Virus record (IMG/VR): IMGVR_UViG_3300022891_000073
Span: 1 to 23,864 of that record
DNA from: a virus
Strand: one strand, 5' to 3'
Length of the DNA stretch: 23,864 nucleotides
Under the pieces are notes generated by a model. That model worked only from the letters and a program-made list of their open reading frames with translations, searched no databases and was not told where the DNA came from. Below are positions 6,081-12,368 of this stretch, piece after piece (the first letter of the stretch is position 1; each line of letters starts with the position of its first letter). The position numbers and the translations under genes are program-made.

Positions 6081-6374
6081 ATGACAACCTCTTACGTGCT
6101 GACGGTTCGGCACCCCGACTACGGCAACGAGTACACAGTCGACGGCGACGTGCATGTCGTCGACATCGACCTGGGCAACGGATTCTTCGTGCGGCCCGGC
6201 GACTACGAGACCGCGATGGACTTCGCGCTCTCCGTCGACAGGCTGTCGGACGTGCCGATCACCTCCCCGGTCTTCTCGGCCGGGCTGGCCATCTTCAGGG
6301 AGGCGCTGAGGGACTGGGACAACGTGCTGCCGATCATCGACGAGTACGAGCAGGAGCGCTGCCGCGTCGCCTGA
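6081..6374 (+). CDS. hypothetical phage protein, 97 aa
   Basis: ATG 6081 follows GAGGCAGG; an in-frame ATG at 6027 falls in hairpin B2. N-terminal half is beta-rich (YVLTVRHPDYGNEYTVDGDVHVVDIDLGNG in pieces), C-terminal half helical (FSAGLAIFREALRDWDNVLPIIDEYEQE). Acidic, no signal or membrane segment. Function not recognised. Confidence 0.87.
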   Translation: MTTSYVLTVRHPDYGNEYTVDGDVHVVDIDLGNGFFVRPGDYETAMDFALSVDRLSDVPITSPVFSAGLAIFREALRDWDNVLPIIDEYEQERCRVA

Positions 6375-6432
6375 TCCGTGCGCTGATGGTGCGGCCCGGT
6401 CATCCGGGCCGCCGCCACCGCCGCACGGCGGA
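6372..6432 (+). repeat. intergenic hairpin B3
   Basis: Outer stem CCGTGCG (6376-6382) with CGCACGG (6422-6428), 7 perfect pairs. CTGAT internal loop, GGTG/CACC, apical CGGCCCGG-TCAT-CCGGGCCG. Confidence 0.9.
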
Positions 6433-6450
6433 ACGATCGAGGGAGCAACC

Positions 6451-6900
6451 ATGGTCAGGTACTGCGAGGACAAGCTGGTCGACGAGCACGGTGACAAGCA
6501 GGAGGACATCACCTGCCCCGGCCACCTCAGCAAGTTCGACGACTGCGTCCAGGAGGCGCTGTGGGAGCTGGTGCTGGACAACGGCGGCGAGCTGCAGACG
6601 GGGACCGACGACTTCGAGGGCACCTTCACGCTCTTCAACTTCGCCGACGAAGAGGCGGTGGAGATCAACCCGGATGGTGTCGACGCCCGCTGGGTGATGG
6701 TGCCGGAGGGCTACTACATCCTGCAGACCACCAGCGGCGGGTTCGTCTACACGCTGAAGTACGAGACCTACCGCGAGGCGCGGGAGGCGTACGAGGTGGC
6801 CGACGACCGCTACAGCCGCTGGGAGAAGGGGTGCGAGCAGACCGGGCACGAGGTCTGCGAGACCGAAGACGAATGCCAGCTGGGTGGAATCCCCGCCTGA
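6451..6900 (+). CDS. acidic cysteine-containing phage protein, 149 aa
   Basis: ATG 6451 follows GAGGGAG. Strongly acidic. Cysteines at about 5, 22, 32, 128, 136 and 142 lie in two groups near the ends, which could bind metal or form a folded cap, though they do not make a standard CxxC zinc ribbon. Central part is beta-rich (GTFTLFNFADEEAVEI, YYILQTTSGGFVYTLKYE) followed by a helix with YREAREAYEVADDRYSRWE. No family recognised. Confidence 0.88.
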   Translation: MVRYCEDKLVDEHGDKQEDITCPGHLSKFDDCVQEALWELVLDNGGELQTGTDDFEGTFTLFNFADEEAVEINPDGVDARWVMVPEGYYILQTTSGGFVYTLKYETYREAREAYEVADDRYSRWEKGCEQTGHEVCETEDECQLGGIPA

Positions 6901-6930
6901 CGCCGGCAAGGATGCGAGAAGGAGAGGGCG

Positions 6931-7119
6931 ATGCCTGAAGACCACTACGACCTGCTGCACCGCACGCTGGGCGGCGGGCTGAACGATCGCCAGCACGGCG
7001 CGGTGTACGGGCTGGCCTACCAGTTCGGCCACAGCGCCGGGGAGGACGAGGTCAGGGTCTACTACGAGGACCTGGCGGACATGGCCCGAGCGGTCATCGA
7101 CGCCAACGACGAGCGCTGA
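6931..7119 (+). CDS. hypothetical phage protein, 62 aa
   Basis: ATG 6931 follows a strong GAAGGAGAGGG (6918-6928). The 30-bp gap before it has no hairpin, so it is probably expressed closely with the gene before. Acidic; a helix-turn-helix-like run of two helices (DDYDLLHRTL-type start, then DLADMARAVIDAND). The final codons GAC GAG CGC TGA are the left arm and internal loop of hairpin B4. Confidence 0.85.
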   Translation: MPEDHYDLLHRTLGGGLNDRQHGAVYGLAYQFGHSAGEDEVRVYYEDLADMARAVIDANDER

Positions 7120-7166
7120 TGGTGCGGCCCGGCATGTCCGGGCCGACGCCACCGCCGCTCGGCGGA
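7110..7166 (+). repeat. intergenic hairpin B4, overlapping the upstream stop
   Basis: Outer stem CGAGCG (7110-7115) with CGCTCG (7156-7161). The left arm is coding sequence, and the stop TGA (7117-7119) is the internal loop. Compared with B3 the T-A pair has become A-T, a paired change. Confidence 0.9.
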
Positions 7167-7187
7167 ACGAGACACAGGGAGCACCGA

Positions 7188-7763
7188 ATGCGCACTATCA
7201 CGGCAGATGATTTCGACGTCTACACCCTGGACGAGCTGGAGCCGGAAGCACGGCTTCGGGCCATCGGCGAGGTCGCCGAGAAGCTGGGCAGCACCTGGTG
7301 GGACAGCAACGACAACGACGACATCAGCGACGTCATGCGCTACACCCTGGCCAACAAGTTCGGCACTCCTGGTCACGGTGACTTCGGCGTCGGCGACTTC
7401 CCCGGCATCACGGGAGTCACGCTGCAGAGCTGGGACCTGGACCGGGGCAACTACATCGGGCTGACGGGTGTCCTGACCCGCGAGAACGCGCCCGCCCTGC
7501 CCTGGACGGACGGCGTCGAGCAGGTGGCACTGCGAGAGGGCAACGAGTACACGTCGATCGACGTCGAGTTCGACGACATGCTGGCCGAGCCGGACATGGA
7601 GCTGGCCAACGACCAGATGACCGAGGCGATCACCGACGCGATGCACGAGGCGCTGCGCGACGGCCGGGCCGAGATGGAATACAAGACCGGTGAGGAGTAC
7701 GCCGCCGGTTTCATCGAGGGCAACGGTCTGGAGTTCCTGGAGGACGGCACGCAGTACCCCTGA
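7188..7763 (+). CDS. phage protein of the 'DELxPEARxRA' type, 191 aa
   Basis: ATG 7188 follows CAGGGAG; an in-frame ATG at 7119 would read through the hairpin as a Pro/Gly-rich leader and is not favoured. The opening YTLDELEPEARLRAIGEVAEKL, then WWD, then a strand-rich centre (ITGVTLQSWDLDRGNYIGLTGVL) and a C-terminal GLEFLEDGTQYP match the layout of a widespread phage family of unknown function that starts y-ydELspeAkekA and ends with a near-terminal eFtedG. Middle helix (DMELANDQMTEAITDAMHEAL) is acidic. No catalytic residues are known for the family. Confidence 0.9.
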   Translation: MRTITADDFDVYTLDELEPEARLRAIGEVAEKLGSTWWDSNDNDDISDVMRYTLANKFGTPGHGDFGVGDFPGITGVTLQSWDLDRGNYIGLTGVLTRENAPALPWTDGVEQVALREGNEYTSIDVEFDDMLAEPDMELANDQMTEAITDAMHEALRDGRAEMEYKTGEEYAAGFIEGNGLEFLEDGTQYP

Positions 7764-7821
7764 TCGAGCGCTGATGGTGGCGCCCGGCTCCGGCCGGGCG
7801 TTGCCACCGCCGCTCGGCGGA
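7761..7821 (+). repeat. intergenic hairpin B5
   Basis: Outer stem CGAGCG (7765-7770) with CGCTCG (7811-7816). The stop comes before the stem here, yet CTGAT is still present in the internal loop, so that sequence is part of the element and not only a stop codon. Confidence 0.9.
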
Positions 7822-7841
7822 ACGGGACACAAGGAGTGGAC

Positions 7842-8135
7842 ATGGCAGGCATGAAGCAGCTGATGACGGCGATCGAGGAGATGGCGGAGACGCTGGCCAA
7901 CAGCGACACCGCGCTGGCGCACCTGACGTGCCGCGAGGTGGGCTCAATCGTGGACGTGCTGGTGTTGTCGGGCTTGGAGCAGCACGTCGGCGGTGTCCTC
8001 ATGGGGCACGCCTACGGCGACAGCGGCACGGGCGACACGCACCACGATCTGTACCAGTCAGACGAGCGGGGCAACGAGGACGAGCTGGTGGACGGTTACA
8101 TCGAGGCCGCGAAGCAGCGACTCGGCGTGCGCTGA
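7842..8135 (+). CDS. hypothetical phage protein, 97 aa
   Basis: ATG 7842 is preferred over the in-frame GTG at 7836 because AAGGAG (7831-7836) overlaps that GTG. First half is helical (MKQLMTAIEEMAETLANSDTALAHL); next TCREVGSIVDVLVLSGLEQHVGGVLMGHAYGD, then a histidine/aspartate run (GDTHHDLY) and a C-terminal helix. I do not recognise a family. The last codons (GGC GTG CGC TGA) are the left arm and loop of hairpin B6. Confidence 0.88.
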   Translation: MAGMKQLMTAIEEMAETLANSDTALAHLTCREVGSIVDVLVLSGLEQHVGGVLMGHAYGDSGTGDTHHDLYQSDERGNEDELVDGYIEAAKQRLGVR

Positions 8136-8182
8136 TGGTGCGGCCCGGCATGTCCGGGCCGACGCCACCGCCGCACGGCGGA
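8126..8182 (+). repeat. intergenic hairpin B6, overlapping the upstream stop
   Basis: Outer stem CGTGCG (8126-8131) with CGCACG (8172-8177). Body almost identical to B4 (apical CGGCCCGG-CATG-T-CCGGGCCG type) while the outer stem differs by a paired change. Confidence 0.9.
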
Positions 8183-8207
8183 ATCCCGAGCAGGAAGTGA
8201 GACCACC

Positions 8208-8570
8208 ATGAAGCAGGAACTCAAAGGTCAGGCCCGCCTGGACCCGAACGCCGCCGAGTACGAAGAGGCCATCGGGGGCGGGCTCAGCGCCGAGAGCACC
8301 GTGGCGCTGGGGTGGCCCACGGAGGACATCAACCCCAGCGACACCCCGGCCGAGGCAATCGAGCGGTTGTGCAACTACAAGGCCGGGATCGCAGCGCGGG
8401 CGCTGGCCGAGTACGCCCGGCTCACCGGCGGGCAGGGCGAGTCCATCCGAACCAACGCGGGTGACTTCGTCACGGACCTGATGCACCTGCTCGACGCCCT
8501 GGAGGTCGAGTTCTACGAGATCGCCGACTACGGCTACGACAACCACGCGGCAGAGCAGACCGAGCAGTGA
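8208..8570 (+). CDS. hypothetical helical phage protein, 120 aa
   Basis: ATG 8208 follows AGGAAGTGAG. Acidic. The C-terminal part TNAGDFVTDLMHLLDALEVEFYEIADYGYDNHAAEQ resembles short Streptomyces-phage proteins of the DLltDLrHLaDALgldF-x-x-A-x-x-H type, whose role is unknown. N-terminal half includes CNYKAGIAARALAEYARL, a probable helix. TGA at 8568 falls in hairpin B7. Confidence 0.88.
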   Translation: MKQELKGQARLDPNAAEYEEAIGGGLSAESTVALGWPTEDINPSDTPAEAIERLCNYKAGIAARALAEYARLTGGQGESIRTNAGDFVTDLMHLLDALEVEFYEIADYGYDNHAAEQTEQ

Positions 8571-8617
8571 TGGTGGCGGCCGGGCATCCCGGCCGCACGC
8601 CACCGCCGCTCGGCGGG
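8561..8617 (+). repeat. intergenic hairpin B7, overlapping the upstream stop
   Basis: Outer stem CGAGC (8561-8565) with GCTCG (8608-8612), one pair shorter than B4. GGTGGC/GCCACC-type middle with apical GCGGCCGGG-CAT-CCCGGCCGC. Confidence 0.85.
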
Positions 8618-8640
8618 ACGAACGCTACGAACGGAGCGAC

Positions 8641-9027
8641 ATGGACATCAAGACCCTGAGCGACAGCGACCTCTACGCCCTGATGACCGACATCCAGAAC
8701 GAGCTGCGGCACCGTACCGAGGTGCAGGCCGCAACCTCTCTGATCGGCGTGCTGCAGGCCAACCAGTACACGGCCGCCTTCGCCCCGCTGGCCAAGGCGA
8801 TCAGCTTCGGCTCCAAGGAGTACGACAACGGGTTCTTCTACGACTCGGCGCAGGCCGAGCTGACTCTCGGCAGCGGAACGAGGGTGCAGGTCGACCTGTC
8901 GGACATCAGCGAGGTCGAGGAGCTGCTCACCGACCTGAGCGACTCCGAACGGCGCGAGTACGGCTCGCTGTTCGAGACGAGCAGCGTTCGGATCGACCTG
9001 CGCACCGGCGAGGTCGTGCACCGCTGA
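8641..9027 (+). CDS. hypothetical phage protein, 128 aa
   Basis: ATG 8641 follows ACGGAG. Starts MDIKTLSDSDLYALMTDIQNELRHR, a helical beginning seen in small regulatory-type phage proteins, then a middle with YDNGFFYDSAQAELTLGSGTRVQVDLSD (beta) and a helix SEVEELLTDLSDSERREYG. Acidic, soluble. No family named with confidence. Confidence 0.88.
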   Translation: MDIKTLSDSDLYALMTDIQNELRHRTEVQAATSLIGVLQANQYTAAFAPLAKAISFGSKEYDNGFFYDSAQAELTLGSGTRVQVDLSDISEVEELLTDLSDSERREYGSLFETSSVRIDLRTGEVVHR

Positions 9028-9085
9028 CGTGCACCGATGGTGCGGCCCGGCTCTGGCCGGGCCGACGCCACCGCTGCATGGCGGA
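9025..9085 (+). repeat. intergenic hairpin B8
   Basis: Outer stem CGTGCA (9028-9033) with TGCATG (9075-9080): the sixth pair is A-T in place of G-C, plus one G-T pair. CCGAT in the internal loop replaces CTGAT. Confidence 0.87.
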
Positions 9086-9104
9086 AGACAACAAGGAGAA
9101 CGCG

Positions 9105-9452
9105 ATGACCAGCCAGATCGAGACCTACTACTTCTTCGCTGCCAATGGGGTGGAGTTTGCGGCTGTCGCGGTGCCCGCCAGCATCGAGGGGCCTAACAGC
9201 CTCCGGGCGCCGGCCGGCCGCACTCACGCCATCGTCGAGTTCTACGACCTGCGCTTCCCGGGCCGAGCCCGCGGCAGCGAGCCGGGCCAGTTCGTGTCGT
9301 ACTACCGGGCGAACGACATCATGGGGCAATACGACGGGTCCGTGGGCTTGGATCTTCAGGGCGGCGTGGACGCGTGGACGGTCGACGCGCTGAACATGCT
9401 CGACGTCTCGACGTGGCTTGCCACGATTGAGGGAAATGGCTGGCTGGAATAG
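9105..9452 (+). CDS. hypothetical phage protein, 115 aa
   Basis: ATG 9105 is chosen from AAGGAG (9091-9096); the in-frame ATG at 9078 belongs to hairpin B8. Beta-rich start (IETYYFFAANGVEFAAVAVPASIEG), then AHAIVEFYDLRFPG-like strands, and Trp-containing C-terminus (VDAWTVDALNMLDVSTWLATIEGNGWLE). The layout suggests a compact alpha/beta protein. Not recognised. The stop TAG sits in the loop of a compact hairpin. Confidence 0.87.
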   Translation: MTSQIETYYFFAANGVEFAAVAVPASIEGPNSLRAPAGRTHAIVEFYDLRFPGRARGSEPGQFVSYYRANDIMGQYDGSVGLDLQGGVDAWTVDALNMLDVSTWLATIEGNGWLE

Positions 9453-9462
9453 ATCCAGCCAG
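9440..9462 (+). repeat. compact hairpin with stop codon in its loop
   Basis: CTGGCTGG (9440-9447), 7-nt loop, CCAGCCAG (9455-9462): a perfect 8-bp stem. The loop AATAGAT holds the TAG stop of the upstream gene (9450-9452). It replaces the usual family-B element in this 30-bp gap. Confidence 0.8.
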
Positions 9463-9482
9463 ACTGACGATAGGAGCCAGGC

Positions 9483-9893
9483 ATGAGCACTCCCCCTGCG
9501 GAGCCGGAGCCGGAACGCACGATCAGCGAGATCGTGTACGGCAAGGTCGAGGGCATCGACGCCACCGAGGATGAGCAGGAGCGCCTGAAGGACTTCCTGC
9601 GCACCAACCCGACGCTGCGCCTGTCGAACCTGATCCGGGTGTGGTTCCCTGACCTGGCCGCCGAGGTGGCGGCCGAGGCGGAGAACTACGACACCAGCGG
9701 CGACCCGAACTACACGGTTCGCGGCGAGGCCGTAGGCGAGACTCAGCAGGCGGAGGGGCTGAACCGGGGTGACGCCTGGGTCGCCCGGTTCGTCGGCGAC
9801 TACATCGGCCAGGCGCTGCGCGAGGTGGATGCGCGAGAGCTGGCGAACGAGCACTATCGCCTGCGGATGCAGGAAGGGCAGCTGCAGGGCTGA
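9483..9893 (+). CDS. hypothetical acidic phage protein, 136 aa
   Basis: ATG 9483 follows TAGGAGCC. Begins with a disordered, proline/glutamate-rich stretch (STPPAEPEPERT), then helices (ISEIVYGKVEGIDATEDEQERLKDFL, LIRVWFPDLAAEVAAEAENY) and a C-terminal helix ending RMQEGQLQG. No motif recognised. Last gene of the P2 unit. Confidence 0.88.
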   Translation: MSTPPAEPEPERTISEIVYGKVEGIDATEDEQERLKDFLRTNPTLRLSNLIRVWFPDLAAEVAAEAENYDTSGDPNYTVRGEAVGETQQAEGLNRGDAWVARFVGDYIGQALREVDARELANEHYRLRMQEGQLQG

Positions 9894-9952
9894 CGTGCGC
9901 TGACGGGACCGCCCAGCGAGGGGGCTGGGCGGTGCCACCGTCGCACGACGGA
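9891..9952 (+). repeat. intergenic hairpin B9
   Basis: Outer stem CGTGCG (9894-9899) with CGCACG (9942-9947). Unusually strong apex ACCGCCCAGC (9908-9917) with GCTGGGCGGT (9924-9933). It lies directly before the P3 dyad, so it may also act as a terminator. Confidence 0.87.
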
Positions 9953-9953
9953 C

Positions 9954-9999
9954 CTAGTGTCACGCTCTACTTGACACTAGGGTTGAGGTGCACTACGGT
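9954..9999 (+). promoter_or_regulatory. promoter P3 with 9-bp-arm dyad
   Basis: TTGACA (9971-9976), 17 bp, TACGGT (9994-9999). CTAGTGTCA (9954-9962) and TGACACTAG (9972-9980) form a perfect 9-bp inverted repeat around 9 bp. Relative to P2 the flanking bases differ on both sides in a complementary way. The leader (GTCTCAGCAGGGAAAAC) is shared with P2. Confidence 0.9.
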
Positions 10000-10033
10000 G
10001 TGTCTCAGCAGGGAAAACAACAAGGAGGAACGG

Positions 10034-10210
10034 ATGATCTACAACGTGCGACACAGCGTCGTGCACCTCGTCGAGGCGCAGTCGCCGGAGGCGGCTATCG
10101 CGGCATTGCGCGACAGCCTGCTGCGAGCCGGGTTCGAGCCCTTCACCGACGAGGCCACCGACGCCTTCGAGACCGTCGACCAGGACGCCACCGCCGATTC
10201 GCTGCCCTGA
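10034..10210 (+). CDS. hypothetical small phage protein, 58 aa
   Basis: ATG 10034 follows AAGGAGGA (10020-10027). First gene of the P3 unit. Structure reads beta-alpha-beta: IYNVRHSVVHLVEA, PEAAIAALRDSLLRAG, FEPFTDEATDAFETV. The AxSPEAAIAALR segment resembles the helix of small ferredoxin-like or 'domain of unknown function' phage peptides that combine a strand with an xAhxxAxxA helix. Too short for a firm call. Confidence 0.85.
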   Translation: MIYNVRHSVVHLVEAQSPEAAIAALRDSLLRAGFEPFTDEATDAFETVDQDATADSLP

Positions 10211-10268
10211 CCGAGCACCGATGGTGCGGCCCGGCACGTCCGGGCCGACGCCACCGCCGCTCGGCGGA
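10208..10268 (+). repeat. intergenic hairpin B10
   Basis: Outer stem CCGAGC (10211-10216) with GCTCGG (10259-10264). CCGAT internal loop as in B8; apex as in B4 and B6. Confidence 0.88.
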
Positions 10269-10289
10269 ACCCCAAACGAACGGAGCAAC

Positions 10290-10742
10290 ATGAGCGACAT
10301 CGACACCCGCCCCGGCCTGTGGCTGTTGACCAGCCAGCGCCGCCCCCACATCGTCATCGACACTAGGACCGGCCAGCCGGTCAGCAAGGGCGACGAGATC
10401 ACGTCGTTCCGTGGCGAGAAGAGCACACTGCAGTCCGTCTCCCGAGGCCCGCAGTACAACGGCACCTCGAAAGTCACCAACGCCAAGGGTTGGGAGTATT
10501 ACGACTCGGTGTACGAGCTGCTCGTCCTGCCCCTGATCGAGGTCGGCGAGCTGTACCGTCTCGACATCTACAACCGGGAAGACATGATCCGGAAGTACCA
10601 CTTCGTCCAGATCACCGACATCGCCGAGGACCGTACGGTCACGGCGTACGAGGTGGACGACGACGGCGGGCCGACTTCCAACGAGATCACCTTCCGCTGG
10701 GACGACGTCTACATCGCGGACCTGTACGCAGACGTGTGCTGA
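10290..10742 (+). CDS. phage protein with KGDEITSFRGE motif, 150 aa
   Basis: ATG 10290 follows ACGGAG. The N-terminal half (about residues 25-80: TGQPVSKGDEITSFRGEKSTL, GTSKVTNAKGWEYYDSVYELLVL) matches a pattern familiar from actinophages, G-pV-kGd-vtsfRGe ... g-s-kV ... yy-sVf-L, of unknown function. The C-terminal half (IEVGELYRLDIYNREDMIRKYHFVQITDIAEDRTVTAYEVDD) is beta-rich and may be a second small domain. Ends DVC, encoded by the left arm of hairpin B11. Confidence 0.9.
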   Translation: MSDIDTRPGLWLLTSQRRPHIVIDTRTGQPVSKGDEITSFRGEKSTLQSVSRGPQYNGTSKVTNAKGWEYYDSVYELLVLPLIEVGELYRLDIYNREDMIRKYHFVQITDIAEDRTVTAYEVDDDGGPTSNEITFRWDDVYIADLYADVC

Positions 10743-10799
10743 TGGTGGCGGCCGGGCTTCCCGGCCGCACGCCACCGCCACACGGCGGAACCTACGAGC
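10733..10799 (+). repeat. intergenic hairpin B11, overlapping the upstream stop
   Basis: Outer stem CGTGTG (10733-10738) with CACACG (10789-10794): the C-G pair of the standard CGTGCG type is replaced by T-A, both sides changed. Apical GCGGCCGGG-CTT-CCCGGCCGC. Confidence 0.9.
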
Positions 10800-10815
10800 G
10801 AGAGTGAGACCCCCT

Positions 10816-10995
10816 ATGAGCACCCCGAAGCAGACCAAGACGATCGGTTCGGTCGTGGCCAGCCTCATCGCCGGCAAGCCGGCCGGGCCGGGCGCCCCGG
10901 ACCGCTACAACGGCAAGCACCGCCGGACCCGCAAGCTGCTCCCGGGCACCTCTGGCCGGCCGACGGACAACCCGCCGCCGCCGGCCGCGGCCTGA
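10816..10995 (+). CDS. small basic, disordered phage protein, 59 aa
   Basis: ATG 10816; the upstream GAGAGTGAG is a weak binding site and GTG 10804 is a less likely start. The product is basic and low in hydrophobics (RYNGKHRRTRKLLPG) with a Pro/Ala tail (NPPPPAAA), in contrast to its mostly acidic neighbours. Possibly a nucleic-acid-binding or scaffold peptide; function not known. Last gene before the terminator-like hairpin and P4. Confidence 0.72.
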   Translation: MSTPKQTKTIGSVVASLIAGKPAGPGAPDRYNGKHRRTRKLLPGTSGRPTDNPPPPAAA

Positions 10996-10999
10996 CGAC

Positions 11000-11030
11000 G
11001 CACCGGCCAGCCTTCGGGTTGGCCACGTGC
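11000..11030 (+). terminator. UUCG-capped hairpin, probable terminator before P4
   Basis: GGCCAGCC (11005-11012), TTCG loop, GGTTGGCC (11017-11024), with flanking GCAC/GTGC (11000-11003, 11027-11030) that also pair. No T-run follows, as is common in actinobacteria. It sits between the stop at 10995 and P4. Confidence 0.65.
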
Positions 11031-11042
11031 TGCTGACCCGCA

Positions 11043-11084
11043 CGTCAAGTACGGCTTGACGCAGTCAGTGTCAACTGCTACCTT
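11043..11084 (+). promoter_or_regulatory. promoter P4 with two overlapping dyads
   Basis: TTGACG (11056-11061), 17 bp, TACCTT (11079-11084). CGTCA (11043-11047) pairs with TGACG (11057-11061) across 9 bp, a covarying version of TGTCA/TGACA. A second inverted repeat, TTGAC (11056-11060) with GTCAA (11070-11074), also has a 9-bp spacer, giving three half-sites in register. Confidence 0.88.
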
Positions 11085-11091
11085 GAGTTCA

Positions 11092-11153
11092 CCGCAAGGG
11101 AGATGGTGGCCGCCGGTTACGACCGGCGGCGCGCCACCGCCGTGCGGCGGAGG
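11092..11153 (+). repeat. leader hairpin B12 at the predicted 5' end of the P4 transcript
   Basis: CCGCA (11092-11096) with TGCGG (11143-11147); GGTGGC/GCCACC middle; apical GCCGCCGG-TTACGA-CCGGCGGC. The only B copy placed after a promoter instead of after a gene: transcription from P4 should begin near 11091, so the RNA would start with the hairpin. Confidence 0.85.
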
Positions 11154-11182
11154 GAAAACCCCTTAAACGAAGGAGATCCACC

Positions 11183-11392
11183 ATGAACGTCTACGCCGTG
11201 AGCTTCAAGGGCCGCTCGACCCGCCGCGCCGATGGTGCACAGGGCCGCGAGACCCGCACCATCGAGGCCCTGGACATCCACGACGCCCGCTCACTGGCCA
11301 GCGAGCTGGCTGCCGCCGGCCTGAAGCTGGACGGGGTGGTGTGCGACGAGGTGAACGTGGCCAACGTCGTCAAGGTCAAGGTCAAGTACTGA
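11183..11392 (+). CDS. hypothetical small phage protein, 69 aa
   Basis: ATG 11183 follows AAGGAGAT. First gene of the P4 unit. Basic N-terminal strand (NVYAVSFKGRSTRRADG), central helix (ALDIHDARSLASELAAAG), and a valine-rich C-terminal strand (VCDEVNVANVVKVKVKY). The beta-alpha-beta layout resembles that of the P3-proximal gene at 10034, hinting at a common small fold. Function unknown. Confidence 0.87.
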   Translation: MNVYAVSFKGRSTRRADGAQGRETRTIEALDIHDARSLASELAAAGLKLDGVVCDEVNVANVVKVKVKY

Positions 11393-11450
11393 TCGTGCGC
11401 TGATGGTGGCGCCCGGCTTCGGCCGGGCGTTGCCACCGCCGCACGGCGGA
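11390..11450 (+). repeat. intergenic hairpin B13
   Basis: Outer stem CGTGCG (11394-11399) with CGCACG (11440-11445). Apex GCCCGGC-TTCG-GCCGGGC identical to B1. Confidence 0.9.
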
Positions 11451-11472
11451 CGAACGAAGGAGGACATGTCAG

Positions 11473-11901
11473 ATGGATTACCAGCACGGAAGCTTGCAGC
11501 AGTGGCGAGAGCAGGCCGAGCGTGCGCTGGCTGAGGCCGAGGCCGAGGTAGCCAGGGCGGCCAAGGGGCAGGCCATGTACGCGACCTGTCAGGCTTTCCC
11601 GGACGCCTTCACCGTGGTCTTCGCCGACCACCGGGGGCGCGAGATGGACGAACCGGTGGTCATCTCGCAGGTCCTCACCCGCAGCCGCCACGACCTGCTC
11701 GCCGCGACTCGGCACGACAGCGGCCCCGAAGACCAGGCGGAGTGGGAGAAGCGCCAGCAGGAGCGCCTCCCGCTGGACGAGATCGCCGAGATGATCACCC
11801 GGGCCTACGACATCGACCCGGAGCTGTTCCGGGACGCCAGGCGCCCCGAAGATCGCTTTCAGGCCTACGCGGAGCGCCGGTACGAGTTCGACGTGCACTG
11901 A
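11473..11901 (+). CDS. hypothetical phage protein, 142 aa
   Basis: ATG 11473 lies 8 bp after AAGGAGGA (11457-11464); a nearer ATG at 11466 is in another frame. Long N-terminal alanine/glutamate helix (LQQWREQAERALAEAEAEVARAA) with coiled-coil character, then TVVFADHRGREMDEPVVISQVL (beta), then helices with acidic residues (EWEKRQQERLPLDEIAEMITRAYDI). No recognised family. Last codons GAC GTG CAC TGA are in hairpin B14. Confidence 0.88.
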   Translation: MDYQHGSLQQWREQAERALAEAEAEVARAAKGQAMYATCQAFPDAFTVVFADHRGREMDEPVVISQVLTRSRHDLLAATRHDSGPEDQAEWEKRQQERLPLDEIAEMITRAYDIDPELFRDARRPEDRFQAYAERRYEFDVH

Positions 11902-11948
11902 CGGTGGCGCCCGGCCCTGGCCGGGCGTTGCCACCGCTGCACGGCGGA
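11892..11948 (+). repeat. intergenic hairpin B14, overlapping the upstream stop
   Basis: Outer stem CGTGCA (11892-11897) with TGCACG (11938-11943): last pair A-T instead of G-C, perfectly complementary. Internal loop CTGAC, apical GCCCGGC-CCTG-GCCGGGC. Confidence 0.9.
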
Positions 11949-11966
11949 GAAAACACAGGAGGAGCG

Positions 11967-12368
11967 ATGCCCGACATCACCAACGAAAGATTCATGGCCC
12001 GGCCGGCGGCCGAGCGGCAGGAGGTGCTCCGGCTTCTGATGGCTGGCCAGCGCGGCGCCAACCTGGCCCTGGCTCGATTCCTGGCAGCCGACGCGGCGGC
12101 CCGGGTCCGCGAGATCCATGCGACGGCCACCGAGCTGCTCTTCGACGTGACCGAGGTCACGGAGCAGGGCAACGAGGGGCTCCTGGCTGACACCGCCCTG
12201 GTCCTGGACCGGGACGGAAGGGTGCTGTTCGACGGAGCTACGGCGCCGGCGCACAGCTGCGAGGAGCTGTTCGAGGTGGAGTACCTGATCGCCGAAGCGG
12301 CCGACAACGGGCATCTGTTCGGCCAGAGCGGGTCGCGCTGGCGCCTGGACATCGAGGCGGGCGAATGA
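11967..12368 (+). CDS. hypothetical phage protein, 133 aa
   Basis: ATG 11967 follows AGGAGGAG. Helical N-terminal part rich in Arg/Ala (RFMARPAAERQEVLRLLMAGQRGANLALARFLAADAAARVREIHA, in segments), then a beta-rich C-terminal half (DTALVLDRDGRVLFDGATAPAH) ending in LDIEAGE. The segment LVLDRDGRVLFDG resembles a beta-hairpin in a small sensor-like fold but nothing firm. Its stop overlaps the next start by four bases, so the two are translationally coupled. Confidence 0.88.
   Translation: MPDITNERFMARPAAERQEVLRLLMAGQRGANLALARFLAADAAARVREIHATATELLFDVTEVTEQGNEGLLADTALVLDRDGRVLFDGATAPAHSCEELFEVEYLIAEAADNGHLFGQSGSRWRLDIEAGE

Noticed and set aside
7119-7187. In-frame ATG in TGATGG giving N-terminal extensions of the type MVRPGxSGPTPPPxGG (also at 10221)
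   Set aside because: The sequence is the hairpin itself, lacks a binding site at proper distance, and the downstream ATG has one. Low-level restart at TGATG cannot be excluded.
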